Positions 17,000 to 25,496 are shown, numbered from the stretch's first letter. The stretch: DNA of 64,000 nt from Mycolicibacterium alvei (GCF_010727325.1 NZ_AP022565.1:4526001-4590000), one strand, 5' to 3'. The notes: a model not told the origin generated them from the letters alone. Translations and numbers: made by a program.

Positions 17000-18202
17000 T
17001 TAGCGCATCTCCACTGTTATCGGAAGGTGAGCGAATCCGCGGACACTGCTGGAGTGGACTCGGACGGCGTTGGCCTCGTCCACTTCGTATCCGCGGATTC
17101 GCTTGAACAACTCGGTCAGCGCCACCCGGGCCTCCATGCGGGCCAGGTGCGCGCCCAGGCAGAAGTGGGCGCCGCTGCCGAAACTCACCAGCTTCGAACC
17201 GATGTCGCGGCCGATCTGGTACTGGTCTGGGTTTTCGAAGACACGCTCGTCGCGGTTGGCCGACCCGGCCAACAGCACCAGCACGTCGCCGGCCGGAACC
17301 GTGGTGTCGTAGAACGTCATGTCCTCGACGACGGCGCGGGCCAGGATCTGGCTGGAGGTGTCGTAGCGCAACGTCTCTTCGATCCACGGCGGAATCAGCT
17401 CATGGTCATCGAATACCGGGGCCAGCTGATCGGCATTCTTATAGCCCCAATATGCGGCGTTGGCAAGCAGTTTGGTGGTGGTCTCGTTACCGGCGACCAC
17501 CATCAGGAACAGGAATGCCATGATCTCGTCGTCGGTGAGCTTGTCGCCGCCGATCTCGGCTTCGACCAGCGCGGAGGTGAGGTCGTCGGTGAGCCGCTTG
17601 CGGCGCTGCTTCACCATGTCGGCGTAGTAGACCAGCAGCTCACCCGAGGCCGCGATGGCCGACTCGGGCACGTCGGCGATGCCGTCCTCGCGGTGCATGA
17701 CACCGTCGGCCAGTGCGCGGATGCGCACCCGGTCCTCCTTGGGCACACCCATGAGCTCGGAGATGACGTCCATCGGTAGCTTGCCGGCGAAGTCGTCGAC
17801 GTAATCGAAGCTTTGGTGTTCCAGCGCCACATCGAGGTGCTGCACCGCGATCTCGGTGACGCGACCCTCCAACTCGCGGATGCGCCGCGGGGTGAAGCCC
17901 TTGGACACCAGGGTGCGAAGCCGCAGGTGGGCCGGATCGTCGAGGGCCAGGAACGACATCACCCGGTGCGCCTCGTCATTGCGTGAGATCGGGTCCAGCG
18001 CGACGCCGTGCTTGTTGGACAGCGCGACGCTGTTTCGGAAACCCTGCACCACGTCCTTGTGCCGCGACAGTGCCCAGAACTTGAGTTCGTCGTTGCGGTA
18101 GATCGGGGCCTCGTCGCGCAGGCGGCGGTAGTACGGATACGGATCCTCGTGGAAGTCGTAGTCGTACGGGTCGAGGATCAACTCGACTTCCTTCAAAGTC
18201 AT
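17000..18202 (-). CDS. cyp123: cytochrome P450 CYP123
   Basis: 400 residues starting MTLKEVELILDPYDYDFHEDPYPYYRRLRDEAP. P450 features are the I-helix VVAGNETTTK, the ExxR (EETLRYD) and the haem loop FGSGAHFCLGAHLAR with Cys near residue 348. By sequence and place (between a TetR gene and the CYP51 operon) it is the Rv0766c counterpart. The start overlaps the stop of the TetR gene (ATGA), so it is translationally coupled to its likely regulator. The physiological substrate of CYP123 is not known; a lipid is assumed from the context. Confidence 0.9.
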   Translation of the reverse strand: MTLKEVELILDPYDYDFHEDPYPYYRRLRDEAPIYRNDELKFWALSRHKDVVQGFRNSVALSNKHGVALDPISRNDEAHRVMSFLALDDPAHLRLRTLVSKGFTPRRIRELEGRVTEIAVQHLDVALEHQSFDYVDDFAGKLPMDVISELMGVPKEDRVRIRALADGVMHREDGIADVPESAIAASGELLVYYADMVKQRRKRLTDDLTSALVEAEIGGDKLTDDEIMAFLFLMVVAGNETTTKLLANAAYWGYKNADQLAPVFDDHELIPPWIEETLRYDTSSQILARAVVEDMTFYDTTVPAGDVLVLLAGSANRDERVFENPDQYQIGRDIGSKLVSFGSGAHFCLGAHLARMEARVALTELFKRIRGYEVDEANAVRVHSSSVRGFAHLPITVEMR

Positions 18203-18810
18203 TTGTCTTCTCCCAGGATTAACCCGACGACGTAGGTCAGTCGGTCGGCGATCTGGTGGTAGGTGAACGCGCCGCTGCCGGCGTTGACCAGCGCGCCGAA
18301 GAACGTCATCTCCAGGGCGGAGACGATGCGGATATCGGCATCCGGCCCGACGGCTGAGCGGATGCGCTTGTGGATCTCGGCGCCGATGCGGTCGCGCACC
18401 TTGCGTACCGCGGGGTCGGTCCCGCCGCCCAGCAGGGCGGTGGTGCAGGCGGCCGCGACCTCGGGTTCGTCGGCGACGACCAGGGTCAGCGCACGCAGCG
18501 CCGCATCGACGCGGGTGGTCATGGAGTCGTTCACGTCGGTGAAGTACGGGCACTGGCTGACCAGGTCCAGGTACATCTCGGCGATCAGGTGGTTCTTCGA
18601 CGAGAAGTAGGTGTAGGCCGTCGCCGGCGCGACACCGGCGCGTGCGGCAACCGCACGCACCGTCAGATCGGCGTAGGACGATTCGCGCAACATTTCGGTT
18701 CCGGCGGTCAGGACCTTGCGGAAGGTCTCCTCCTGCCTGCGGTTGCGCGGTGATTCCTTCTCTGGCTCCGGAGCTGACTCTGTGACTGCGGACACGGCAT
18801 CGCTGGACAC
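18199..18810 (-). CDS. TetR-family regulator of the CYP123-CYP51 operon (Rv0767c-like)
   Basis: 203 residues from a GTG. The helix-turn-helix spans about residues 45-68 (DLTVRAVAARAGVAPATAYTYFSSK), preceded by RRQEETFRKVL; the C-terminal ligand domain is mostly helical. It is the first gene of the minus-strand operon. A TAACTT box ends six bases before the GTG, predicting a leaderless mRNA, and the palindrome TGGACA-CA-TGTCCA covers the predicted start point and start codon. A second copy of the half-site pattern lies before the divergent aldA operon. Autorepression and control of both units are therefore likely. Confidence 0.9.
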   Translation of the reverse strand: MSSDAVSAVTESAPEPEKESPRNRRQEETFRKVLTAGTEMLRESSYADLTVRAVAARAGVAPATAYTYFSSKNHLIAEMYLDLVSQCPYFTDVNDSMTTRVDAALRALTLVVADEPEVAAACTTALLGGGTDPAVRKVRDRIGAEIHKRIRSAVGPDADIRIVSALEMTFFGALVNAGSGAFTYHQIADRLTYVVGLILGEDK

Positions 18811-18817
18811 ATGTCCA
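18804..18817. promoter_or_regulatory. TetR operator candidate 1, TGGACA-CA-TGTCCA
   Basis: A 14-base perfect palindrome lies across the predicted leaderless start of the TetR operon: the -10 box TAACTT (18817-18822, minus strand) abuts it and the GTG start (18808-18810) is inside it. Confidence 0.6.
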
Positions 18818-18938
18818 AGTTATCCGACGATGCCGAGGTTGGGCAAGTGCGGATCGCGAAACACTGCAATGAGCTGGCTATTTTGGTACCGGGTGGGCAG
18901 GGTCGGGGGCCGCCCTTGCGGCTCGACATTGTCTGCGG

Positions 18939-18944
18939 CTATCG
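18939..18944 (+). promoter_or_regulatory. aldA promoter -10 candidate
   Basis: TATCGT is preceded, after an 18-base spacer, by TTGCGG (18915-18920) as a -35 candidate. Transcription would begin near 18951, leaving the second GGACA palindrome at about +11 to +22. Confidence 0.35.
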
Positions 18945-18961
18945 TTCGAGGCGAGACAGCC

Positions 18962-18973
18962 GGACAGTTGTCC
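18962..18973. promoter_or_regulatory. TetR operator candidate 2, GGACA-GT-TGTCC
   Basis: Same arms and same two-base centre as the palindrome over the TetR start, placed between the aldA promoter candidate and the aldA ATG at 18999. Two matching copies in one divergent region support a common regulator. Confidence 0.6.
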
Positions 18974-18998
18974 AGAATTCGTGAAGTGGAGTTCACCG

Positions 18999-20468
18999 AT
19001 GCCGGTACTGGCCGATCGCCAGAGTCAACTGCTTATCGACGGCAAGCTCGTCGCCGGGGGCGGCGGAGCATTCGAGACCGTCAACCCCGCCACCGAAGAG
19101 GTGCTCGGCCTCGCCGCTGACGCCAACGCCGAGGACATGGGCAACGCCATCAACGCCGCGCGTCGGGCATTTGATGACACCGACTGGTCGACGAACACCG
19201 CACTGCGGGTGCGCTGCCTGCGGCAGTTGCGTGACGCGCTGCGTGAAAATGTCGAGGAACTGCGGGAACTGACCATCGCCGAGGTGGGCGCTCCGCGCAT
19301 GCTCACCGCGGGTGCGCACCTGGAAGGCCCGATCGACGATCTGGGCTACTCGGCGGACACCGCCGAGAACTACGAGTGGAGAACCGATCTCGGCTACGCC
19401 ACTCCGCAGGGCATCCCGACCAACCGCGTCGTTTCCCGCGAGGCCGTCGGCGTCGTCGGCGCCATCACGCCGTGGAACTTCCCGCACCAGATCAACCTGG
19501 CCAAGGTCGGCCCGGCCCTGGCGGCGGGTAACACCCTGATCCTCAAGCCGGCGCCGGATACCCCGTGGGCGGCGGCGGCCATCGGCCAGATCATCGCCGA
19601 GCAGACCGAATTCCCGGCCGGCGTGATCAACGTCGTCACCTCCAGCGATCACTCGGTGGGGGCGTTGCTCTCCAAAGACCCTCGGGTGGACATGGTTTCG
19701 TTCACCGGCTCCACTGCGACCGGACGCGCGGTGATGACCGATGCCGCGCTGACCATCAAGAAGGTGTTCCTGGAGTTGGGCGGCAAGTCGGCATTCCTGG
19801 TGCTCGACGATGCCGACCTGGCCGGCGCCTGCTCGATGGCGGCCTTCACGGTGGCCATGCACGCCGGGCAGGGGTGCGCGATCACCACCCGCCTGGTCGT
19901 CCCGCGGGCCCGTTACGACGAGGCGGTCGAGGCTGCAGCGGCGACCCTGGGTGGCATCAAGCCCGGGGATCCCAACAGCAAGCGCACGGTGTGCGGCCCG
20001 CTGATCTCGGCGCGCCAGCGTGACCGGGTGCAGTCCTACCTGGACCTGGCCCTGCAGGAGGGTGGCCGGTTCGCCTGCGGCGGTGGACGTCCCGCCGACC
20101 TGGACACGGGCTTCTTCATCGAGCCGACTGTGATCGCCGGTCTGGACAACGACGCCCGGGTGTCCCGAGAGGAGATCTTCGGTCCGGTGCTGACCGTGAT
20201 CGCCCACGACGGCGACGACGACGCGGTGCGGATCGCCAACGACTCGCCCTACGGCCTGTCCGGCACCGTGTTCTCCGGTGACGACGAACGTGCGCAGGCC
20301 GTGGCAGCCCGGATGCGGGTCGGCACCGTCAACGTCAACGGCGGCATCTGGTACTCGGCCGATGCCCCGTTCGGCGGTTACAAGCAGTCCGGAATCGGCC
20401 GCGAGATGGGCATGGCCGGCTTCGAGGAGTACACCGAAATCAAATGCGTCGCGACGTTGGCCAAGTGA
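18999..20468 (+). CDS. aldA: NAD(P)-dependent aldehyde dehydrogenase AldA
   Basis: 489 residues, the same as Rv0768. The ATG at 18999 has GGAG upstream; GTG at 18981 is less likely. Motifs: AITPWNFPH near the cofactor loop, FTGSTATG, the general base Glu in LELGGKS, and the nucleophile Cys in GQGCAITTR. It oxidises an aldehyde to an acid and heads a plus-strand operon with an SDR, a hydroxyacid dehydrogenase, a CMD protein and an unknown protein. Given the divergent P450 operon, it may take the aldehyde product of that pathway; the substrate is inferred only. Confidence 0.93.
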   Translation: MPVLADRQSQLLIDGKLVAGGGGAFETVNPATEEVLGLAADANAEDMGNAINAARRAFDDTDWSTNTALRVRCLRQLRDALRENVEELRELTIAEVGAPRMLTAGAHLEGPIDDLGYSADTAENYEWRTDLGYATPQGIPTNRVVSREAVGVVGAITPWNFPHQINLAKVGPALAAGNTLILKPAPDTPWAAAAIGQIIAEQTEFPAGVINVVTSSDHSVGALLSKDPRVDMVSFTGSTATGRAVMTDAALTIKKVFLELGGKSAFLVLDDADLAGACSMAAFTVAMHAGQGCAITTRLVVPRARYDEAVEAAAATLGGIKPGDPNSKRTVCGPLISARQRDRVQSYLDLALQEGGRFACGGGRPADLDTGFFIEPTVIAGLDNDARVSREEIFGPVLTVIAHDGDDDAVRIANDSPYGLSGTVFSGDDERAQAVAARMRVGTVNVNGGIWYSADAPFGGYKQSGIGREMGMAGFEEYTEIKCVATLAK

Positions 20469-20481
20469 AACAGTGCCGAGC

Positions 20482-20528
20482 GGCCAGTTGTGACACGCGA
20501 TCTCACGAGAACCGTGCAATAACTGGCC
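20482..20528. repeat. inverted repeat GGCCAGTT ... AACTGGCC between aldA and the next SDR
   Basis: Perfect 8-base arms (20482-20489 and 20521-20528) are separated by 31 bases that contain a smaller GTGA/TCAC pair. It fills most of the 82-base intergenic gap. It may be an RNA structure that tunes expression inside the operon or an operator. Confidence 0.4.
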
Positions 20529-20550
20529 ATTCGGCGGGAAAGGAATAGGC

Positions 20551-21303
20551 ATGGGACAGTTCGAAGATAAGGTTGCGATAGTTACCGGGGCCGGTGGCGG
20601 TATCGGCCAGGCCTACGCCGAGGCGCTGGCACGCGAAGGCGCGGCGGTCGTGGTGGCCGACATCAACACCGAAGGTGCGCAGAAGGTCGCCGACGGCATC
20701 AAGGGTGAGGGCGGCAACGCTCTCGCGGTGCGGGTCGACGTCTCCGACATCGACTCGGCCAAGGACATGGCCGCGCAGACGCTTTCGGAGTTCGGCGGCA
20801 TCGACTACCTGGTGAACAACGCCGCGATCTTCGGCGGGATGAAACTCGACTTCCTGCTCACCGTCGACTGGGACTACTACAAGAAGTTCATGAGCGTGAA
20901 CCTCGATGGTGCGCTGGTGTGCACCCGCGCGGTGTACCGCAAGATGGCCAAGCGCGGCGGCGGCGCGATCGTCAACCAGTCCTCCACCGCGGCCTGGCTG
21001 TACGCCAACTACTACGGCCTGGCCAAGGTCGGCATCAACGGCCTCACCCAGCAGCTGTCGCGTGAGCTCGGCGGCCAGAACATCCGGATCAACGCCATCG
21101 CGCCCGGCCCGATCGACACCGAGGCCAATCGGACCACCACGCCCAAGGAGATGGTGGACGACATCGTCAAGGGAATCCCGTTGTCCCGCATGGGTCAGCC
21201 TGAGGATCTGGTCGGTATGTGCCTGTTCCTGCTGAGCGATCAGGCCAAGTGGATCACCGGCCAGATCTTCAACGTCGACGGCGGACAGATCATCCGGTCA
21301 TGA
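20551..21303 (+). CDS. short-chain dehydrogenase/reductase (Rv0769-like)
   Basis: 250 residues. TGAGGGIG (nucleotide binding), NNAA, Ser of NQSSTAAW, and YYGLAK (catalytic Tyr and Lys) are all in place, as is the C-terminal GQIFNVDGG. GGGAAAGGAA lies before the ATG. The next gene starts inside its stop codon (ATGA). Typical substrates are secondary alcohols or keto groups of lipids or sterols; not determined here. Confidence 0.9.
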   Translation: MGQFEDKVAIVTGAGGGIGQAYAEALAREGAAVVVADINTEGAQKVADGIKGEGGNALAVRVDVSDIDSAKDMAAQTLSEFGGIDYLVNNAAIFGGMKLDFLLTVDWDYYKKFMSVNLDGALVCTRAVYRKMAKRGGGAIVNQSSTAAWLYANYYGLAKVGINGLTQQLSRELGGQNIRINAIAPGPIDTEANRTTTPKEMVDDIVKGIPLSRMGQPEDLVGMCLFLLSDQAKWITGQIFNVDGGQIIRS

Positions 21304-22154
21304 GCGATCTGAAATACGGCTACATCGGCCTGGGCAACATGGGCGCCCCGATGGCCAAGCGGCTGGCCGAATGGCCGGGCGGGTTCACGGTGTTCGATGT
21401 GCGTGCCGAATCCATGGAGCCCTTCGCGGAGCTCGGCGCGACGTTGGCGGACGACGTCACGGGTGTTGCTGACGCGGACATCATCAGCATCACGGTGCTC
21501 AATGATGAACAGGTGCGGTCGGTGATCGCCGATCTGGCACCGAACATCAAGCCGGAGACCGTGATCGTGATCCACTCGACGATCAGCGACACCACCGCGG
21601 CCGAGCTCGCCGAGCAGTACAAGCCGCGGGGCATCCACATCGTCGACGCCCCGGTGAGCGGTGGCGGTGCGGCCGCCGAGAAGGGTGAGCTGGCCATCAT
21701 GGTCGGCGCCGATCGGCCCGTCTACGAGCGGATCAAACCGGCGCTCAAGCAGTTCGGCTCGATGGTGATCCATGCCGGTGAACCCGGCGCGGGCACCCGG
21801 ATGAAACTGGCCCGCAACATGTTGACCTTCACCTCGTACGCGGCGGCCTGTGAGGCGATGAAACTGGCCGAGGCGGCCGGGCTGGACCTGGGCGCGCTGG
21901 GCCGGGTGGTGCGTCACACCGATGCGTTGACGAGTGGGCCGGGCGCCATCATCGTGCGCGAGAACATGGCCGAGCTGACCCCGGATCACTGGCTCTACGA
22001 CGCGTTCACCCACACCCGAGGGCTGGGGGAGAAGGATCTGAGCCTGGCGCTGGGCCTGGGTGATGCTGTAGGAGTGGATCTTCCGTTGGCTCAGGTGGCC
22101 TTGCAGCGGCTCGCTGACGGCCTCGGCGTACCGCACACGAACGATCAGGAGTGA
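21300..22154 (+). CDS. 3-hydroxyisobutyrate dehydrogenase-family beta-hydroxyacid dehydrogenase (Rv0770-like)
   Basis: 284 residues. GYIGLGNMGAPMA is the N-terminal Rossmann motif of this family, DAPVSGGGAAAEKG is the substrate-binding glycine loop, and Lys in GTRMKLARNM aligns with the catalytic Lys. The enzyme oxidises the hydroxyl of a 3-hydroxy acid. It overlaps the previous gene by four bases, indicating coupled translation. Confidence 0.9.
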   Translation: MSDLKYGYIGLGNMGAPMAKRLAEWPGGFTVFDVRAESMEPFAELGATLADDVTGVADADIISITVLNDEQVRSVIADLAPNIKPETVIVIHSTISDTTAAELAEQYKPRGIHIVDAPVSGGGAAAEKGELAIMVGADRPVYERIKPALKQFGSMVIHAGEPGAGTRMKLARNMLTFTSYAAACEAMKLAEAAGLDLGALGRVVRHTDALTSGPGAIIVRENMAELTPDHWLYDAFTHTRGLGEKDLSLALGLGDAVGVDLPLAQVALQRLADGLGVPHTNDQE

Positions 22155-22156
22155 CG

Positions 22157-22600
22157 ATGGACGAGTTGCGCGCCAAGGGCCTGGCCAAGATGAACGAGGT
22201 CTACGGCTGGGAGATGCCGAACATCGAGGGGGATCCGTACTTCGACCTGACCGTCGACCATCTGTTCGGCACCATCTGGTCCAAGCCTGGACTGTCGATG
22301 CGGGAGAAGCGGTTGATGACGTTGTCCGCGGTGACCGCCGTCGGCTCGCAGGACCTCGCCGAGATCCAGGTCAATGCCGCGCTGCTCAACGGTGAGTTCA
22401 CCGAGGAGGAGCTCAAGGACGTCGCCATCTTCCTCACCCAGTACCTCGGTTTCCCGCTCGGATCCGGTCTCAACGGAACCGTGTCGAAGGTTGTGGCCAA
22501 GCGCCGCAAGGCCGCTGAGAAGGGGCTGGCCGAGGATCGGAAGGCGAACGTCAACGCCGCAGTCAAGATGAACACCGGGAGCGAGCTCGATGACAAGTAG
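22157..22600 (+). CDS. carboxymuconolactone decarboxylase-family protein (Rv0771-like)
   Basis: 147 residues. The ATG at 22157 is chosen because AGGAG lies five bases upstream; the GTG at 22151 lacks a site. The helical AhpD/CMD fold is indicated by PGLSMREKRLMTLSAVTAVGSQDLAEIQVNAALLNG and LTQYLGFPLGSGL. The C-x-x-C pair of peroxidase-type members is missing, so a decarboxylase or lactone-related role, or a structural one, is more likely. It overlaps the end of the next gene's start by 11 bases. Confidence 0.82.
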   Translation: MDELRAKGLAKMNEVYGWEMPNIEGDPYFDLTVDHLFGTIWSKPGLSMREKRLMTLSAVTAVGSQDLAEIQVNAALLNGEFTEEELKDVAIFLTQYLGFPLGSGLNGTVSKVVAKRRKAAEKGLAEDRKANVNAAVKMNTGSELDDK

Positions 22601-23816
22601 GTATGCCTCGCTGACCCACGACGAACTGGTCAAGCTGGTACCCGAGCTGCTGCTCATGGGCCAGATGATCGACCGCTCCGGGATGGCTTGGTGCATCAGC
22701 AATTTCGGCCGTGAAGAGATGCTGCAGATCGCCATCGAGGAGTGGGCGGGTTCGAGCCCCATCTACACCCGGCGGATGCAGAAGGCGCTGAAGTACGAGG
22801 GTGTCGACATCATCACCATCTTCAAGGGCCTGCAACTCGACATCGGCGCACCGCCGCAGTTCATGGATTTCCGCTATACCGTTCATGATCGCTGGCACGG
22901 CGAGTTCCAGCTCGACCACTGCGGGGCGCTGCTCGACGTCGAGCCGATGGGCGAGGACTACGTGCGCGGCATGTGCCACGACATCGAGGACCCCACGTTC
23001 GACGCCACCGCCTTGGCTACCAACCGCAAATGCCAGGTGCGTCCGATTCACCGGCCGCCGCGCACGCCGGCCGACCGGCAGCCTCACTGTGCCTGGACCG
23101 TCATCATCGACGAGTCCTACCCGGAGGTCGACGACATCCCGGCACTCGAGGTGATCGGCCGGACCCACGCAGCGCAAACGGTTTTGGACCCGATCGACCC
23201 CTCCGATGAGGGTGCTTCGGACTACTCGGGGCCGCTGCTGTCGGATTTCGACTTCGCGGCATTCTCCCATTCCGCGCTGGTCCGGATGGCCGACGAGGTG
23301 TGCCTGCAGATGCACCTGCTGAACCTGTCGTTCATTCTCGCGGTGGACAAGCGGGCCGGGGCGAACACCGCGCTGGCGACCGATATCTGCACCAAGCAGC
23401 TGATCGGGGTGGCGGGGGTCGGCGCCGAGCGCATCCATAAGGCGCTGGGCCTGCCCGGCGGCGTCGAAGGTGCGGTGCGCGTGCTGGAACTGCACCCGTT
23501 ACTCAACCCGGCCGCCTACGTCGACGCCGAGTTCGGTCCCGACACGGTGTCCGTGCGTCGGTCGCCGGCGCATGAGGACGGTTCCTGGGTGGCCCTGGTT
23601 TCGCCCACCGAGACCCGGCCCCTGCAGGCCGTCGTCGCCGCCGTCGACCCGCACCTGTCGGTCGAGGTGATCGGATCCGACGCGGAGTGGACCGCCCGGG
23701 TGATTGAAACTGATACTGCGGCAAAGGAATTCGGCGAGGTCGCGATCGTGAAGTTCAGTGGCGGGGCCGAGTTCGTGTTCGAGTCGCGGAAGTCACTGCC
23801 GCTGACCGTGTTGTGA
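22590..23816 (+). CDS. uncharacterised actinobacterial protein, last gene of the aldA operon
   Basis: 408 residues, start overlapping the CMD gene. I do not recognise a characterised family. A central segment (about 105-160) is rich in Cys and His: DHCGALLDVEP, GMCHDIEDPTFD, RKCQVRPIHRPPR, which could bind metal and faintly recalls ATC-hydrolase-type pockets. There is no signal peptide or membrane helix; the C-terminal third (from about 290) looks like a separate alpha/beta domain. Tight packing with aldA, SDR and hydroxyacid dehydrogenase genes points to a catabolic step. Function unknown. Confidence 0.7.
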   Translation: MTSRYASLTHDELVKLVPELLLMGQMIDRSGMAWCISNFGREEMLQIAIEEWAGSSPIYTRRMQKALKYEGVDIITIFKGLQLDIGAPPQFMDFRYTVHDRWHGEFQLDHCGALLDVEPMGEDYVRGMCHDIEDPTFDATALATNRKCQVRPIHRPPRTPADRQPHCAWTVIIDESYPEVDDIPALEVIGRTHAAQTVLDPIDPSDEGASDYSGPLLSDFDFAAFSHSALVRMADEVCLQMHLLNLSFILAVDKRAGANTALATDICTKQLIGVAGVGAERIHKALGLPGGVEGAVRVLELHPLLNPAAYVDAEFGPDTVSVRRSPAHEDGSWVALVSPTETRPLQAVVAAVDPHLSVEVIGSDAEWTARVIETDTAAKEFGEVAIVKFSGGAEFVFESRKSLPLTVL

Positions 23817-23826
23817 TCGGATCGCT

Positions 23827-24285
23827 CTAGTTAGCGGGTACGGTTAGCATGAGAATTCCACCGCCTGAGGGCTTCAGAACCGTGTTGGCGGGGAAGGTCA
23901 CCCGGTGGTCTTCTGGGCGGAGAAAATCCGGCGAGACGCCAGCGGCTTTGACGGGTTTGCCATTGAGCTCAAAGACCAGCAGGTTGGCCTTGGAGTTCAG
24001 GAACTTGCTCTTGATAACGGGCGCACCGACCACCTTCTCGATGTACTCCCGTTCTGAGTACTCGTTGAAGAGATGAACCTCGTCCCAGTCCCAGCTGGTG
24101 AAGTCGCTCAATCTGGCTGATTTGTTCTCGTCCAGTAGCATGACCAGGCCATCGTTGAGTCCTTGATCGTTGTAGTCGATATCCATTGACTGCCTCGTTG
24201 CTTGCCGGACCAGATCGCAGCTGGGTAGGGAGAAACACAGCAGCAGCACGCTGAGTGCGACCCGTAATGCTGACAATTTGGGCAC
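23827..24285 (-). CDS. putative lipoprotein, immunity-protein candidate
   Basis: 152 residues from a GTG. Residues 1-23 form a signal peptide with a lipobox-like LPSC, so the mature protein is probably lipid-anchored outside the membrane. The rest is acidic and has no motif I recognise (DIDYNDQGLNDGLVMLLDENKSARLSDF). It starts two bases after the stop of the effector-like gene upstream, whose last codons supply GGAGGA as ribosome site. By hand count the gene is about 56% GC, clearly below its neighbours. Position and export fit a protector against the adjacent secreted effector; not proven. Confidence 0.65.
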   Translation of the reverse strand: MPKLSALRVALSVLLLCFSLPSCDLVRQATRQSMDIDYNDQGLNDGLVMLLDENKSARLSDFTSWDWDEVHLFNEYSEREYIEKVVGAPVIKSKFLNSKANLLVFELNGKPVKAAGVSPDFLRPEDHRVTFPANTVLKPSGGGILMLTVPAN

Positions 24286-24287
24286 AA

Positions 24288-25496
24288 CTAATATCCTCCC
24301 GCTGATGTTCCATAGCCACCCGGTTGACCGGGGTCGTAGATCCCACCTGGTCCGGCCCCGGTCGGCGTAGGCGACTGACCGGGGATGGTCGACAGACTAG
24401 TGATACCGGCTTCGCCCTCGTTGACTGTGTTGCTCCAGGCCAACCGTTCGCCACCGCTGTTCGGCGCCACCACCACGGTGTCGCCTTGTCGGACGGCCTG
24501 CTCGACATAGTTGGCAAGCTCGGCCGGAGTCGCGTCGGGATGCGCTCGAGCAATGTTTCTACCTACCTCGTTGTTGTAGAGGTCCATGGCTTCTGCTGTG
24601 GACGGGTTGCGTGGTAGGCGCTCGTGTGCCGTTGTGAAATCCTGTGTCCATTTTTCACCGAAGCGCTGAGTCATCAGGGCGTTCCAGTATGCGTGCCGGA
24701 ATGCATCAGTGTGGTTGTCGGCCGTGTCGTTAGGGCCCCGCGGTGGTGGAAATCGATTGATTGCATCGCTTTTGGCGGCCTCGGTGAGTTGGTCGAGGTC
24801 GCGCAGGTCAAGTACTGAGAGGCCGTCGAGTATCCGCCCCTCGGTAGCTGTGACCTGGTGCGGTTCGGTGAACATGTTGAACGGCCAACCCGGCTCCCAG
24901 TCGAGCTTGCCGTCAGGATCCTCGTCGACCTGGTATTTACGCTTGAGTTCGTCGAGTGGATCCACCGGCGGGGGCTCGCCTTCCGGCACACCGGCGCCCG
25001 CCTTCTCGCCGGCGATCGCGTCGTATTCCTTGCGGATGTCCTCGATGCGTCGACCGATATCACCCATGTCTCCAGTCGATTGCGTGACGACGTCGCTGAT
25101 CTGTCCGATGCCCTTGCTGGCCAGGATCACCCGCATGATTTCGCCGGTCTTGCCCGGCGGGATCGACGCCTCCACGCTGCTCACCCAACTCCGGGTGTGT
25201 TCGAGATTCTGCCGCCCGGAGCTGACCACCTCGGCTGCCCGGCTGACTTCGGCGGCCATGCGCTGGTCGAGATCTGCGAGCTTGCCGTAGACGGCCGCGT
25301 GCTCGGCGTTCTTGGCCGCGTAGGCCTGAGAGGCCGTGCCTTGCCAGCGGTCATCAGGCGCCGCGGACTCGATGGTGGATTGCATGTCGCGCAGCTGCGA
25401 GCTGCCGTCGAAGGTATCGCCCGTCGTCGGGGCACCCTCACCGAACGTGGTGGGCGCCTGCGACCACGTCGTGTGGAAGGCGTCGAGGGCCCCCAC
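24288..25496 (-). CDS. WXG-type secreted effector with C-terminal toxin-like domain
   Basis: 402 residues; GTG start with GGAGGTGA upstream. The N-terminal 110 residues are helical with a W-x-G turn (Trp51-Gly53 in RWQGTASQAY), like ESX/type VII substrates. A Pro/Glu-rich linker (about 165-185) follows. The C-terminal domain (about 250-345) has NHTDAFRHAYWNAL (His262, His268), TTAHERL (His291-Glu292) and AMDLYNNEVGRNIA. I believe this pattern is the DUF6973 domain seen in polymorphic toxins. The end is a Gly/Pro-rich tail. The neighbouring lipoprotein gene is coupled. Resembles CpnT-type architecture with a different toxin end; activity unknown. Confidence 0.7.
   Translation of the reverse strand: MGALDAFHTTWSQAPTTFGEGAPTTGDTFDGSSQLRDMQSTIESAAPDDRWQGTASQAYAAKNAEHAAVYGKLADLDQRMAAEVSRAAEVVSSGRQNLEHTRSWVSSVEASIPPGKTGEIMRVILASKGIGQISDVVTQSTGDMGDIGRRIEDIRKEYDAIAGEKAGAGVPEGEPPPVDPLDELKRKYQVDEDPDGKLDWEPGWPFNMFTEPHQVTATEGRILDGLSVLDLRDLDQLTEAAKSDAINRFPPPRGPNDTADNHTDAFRHAYWNALMTQRFGEKWTQDFTTAHERLPRNPSTAEAMDLYNNEVGRNIARAHPDATPAELANYVEQAVRQGDTVVVAPNSGGERLAWSNTVNEGEAGITSLSTIPGQSPTPTGAGPGGIYDPGQPGGYGTSAGGY

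Noticed and set aside
18993-20552. 519-codon open frame antisense to aldA
   Set aside because: Shadow of a strongly conserved gene, no start signal.
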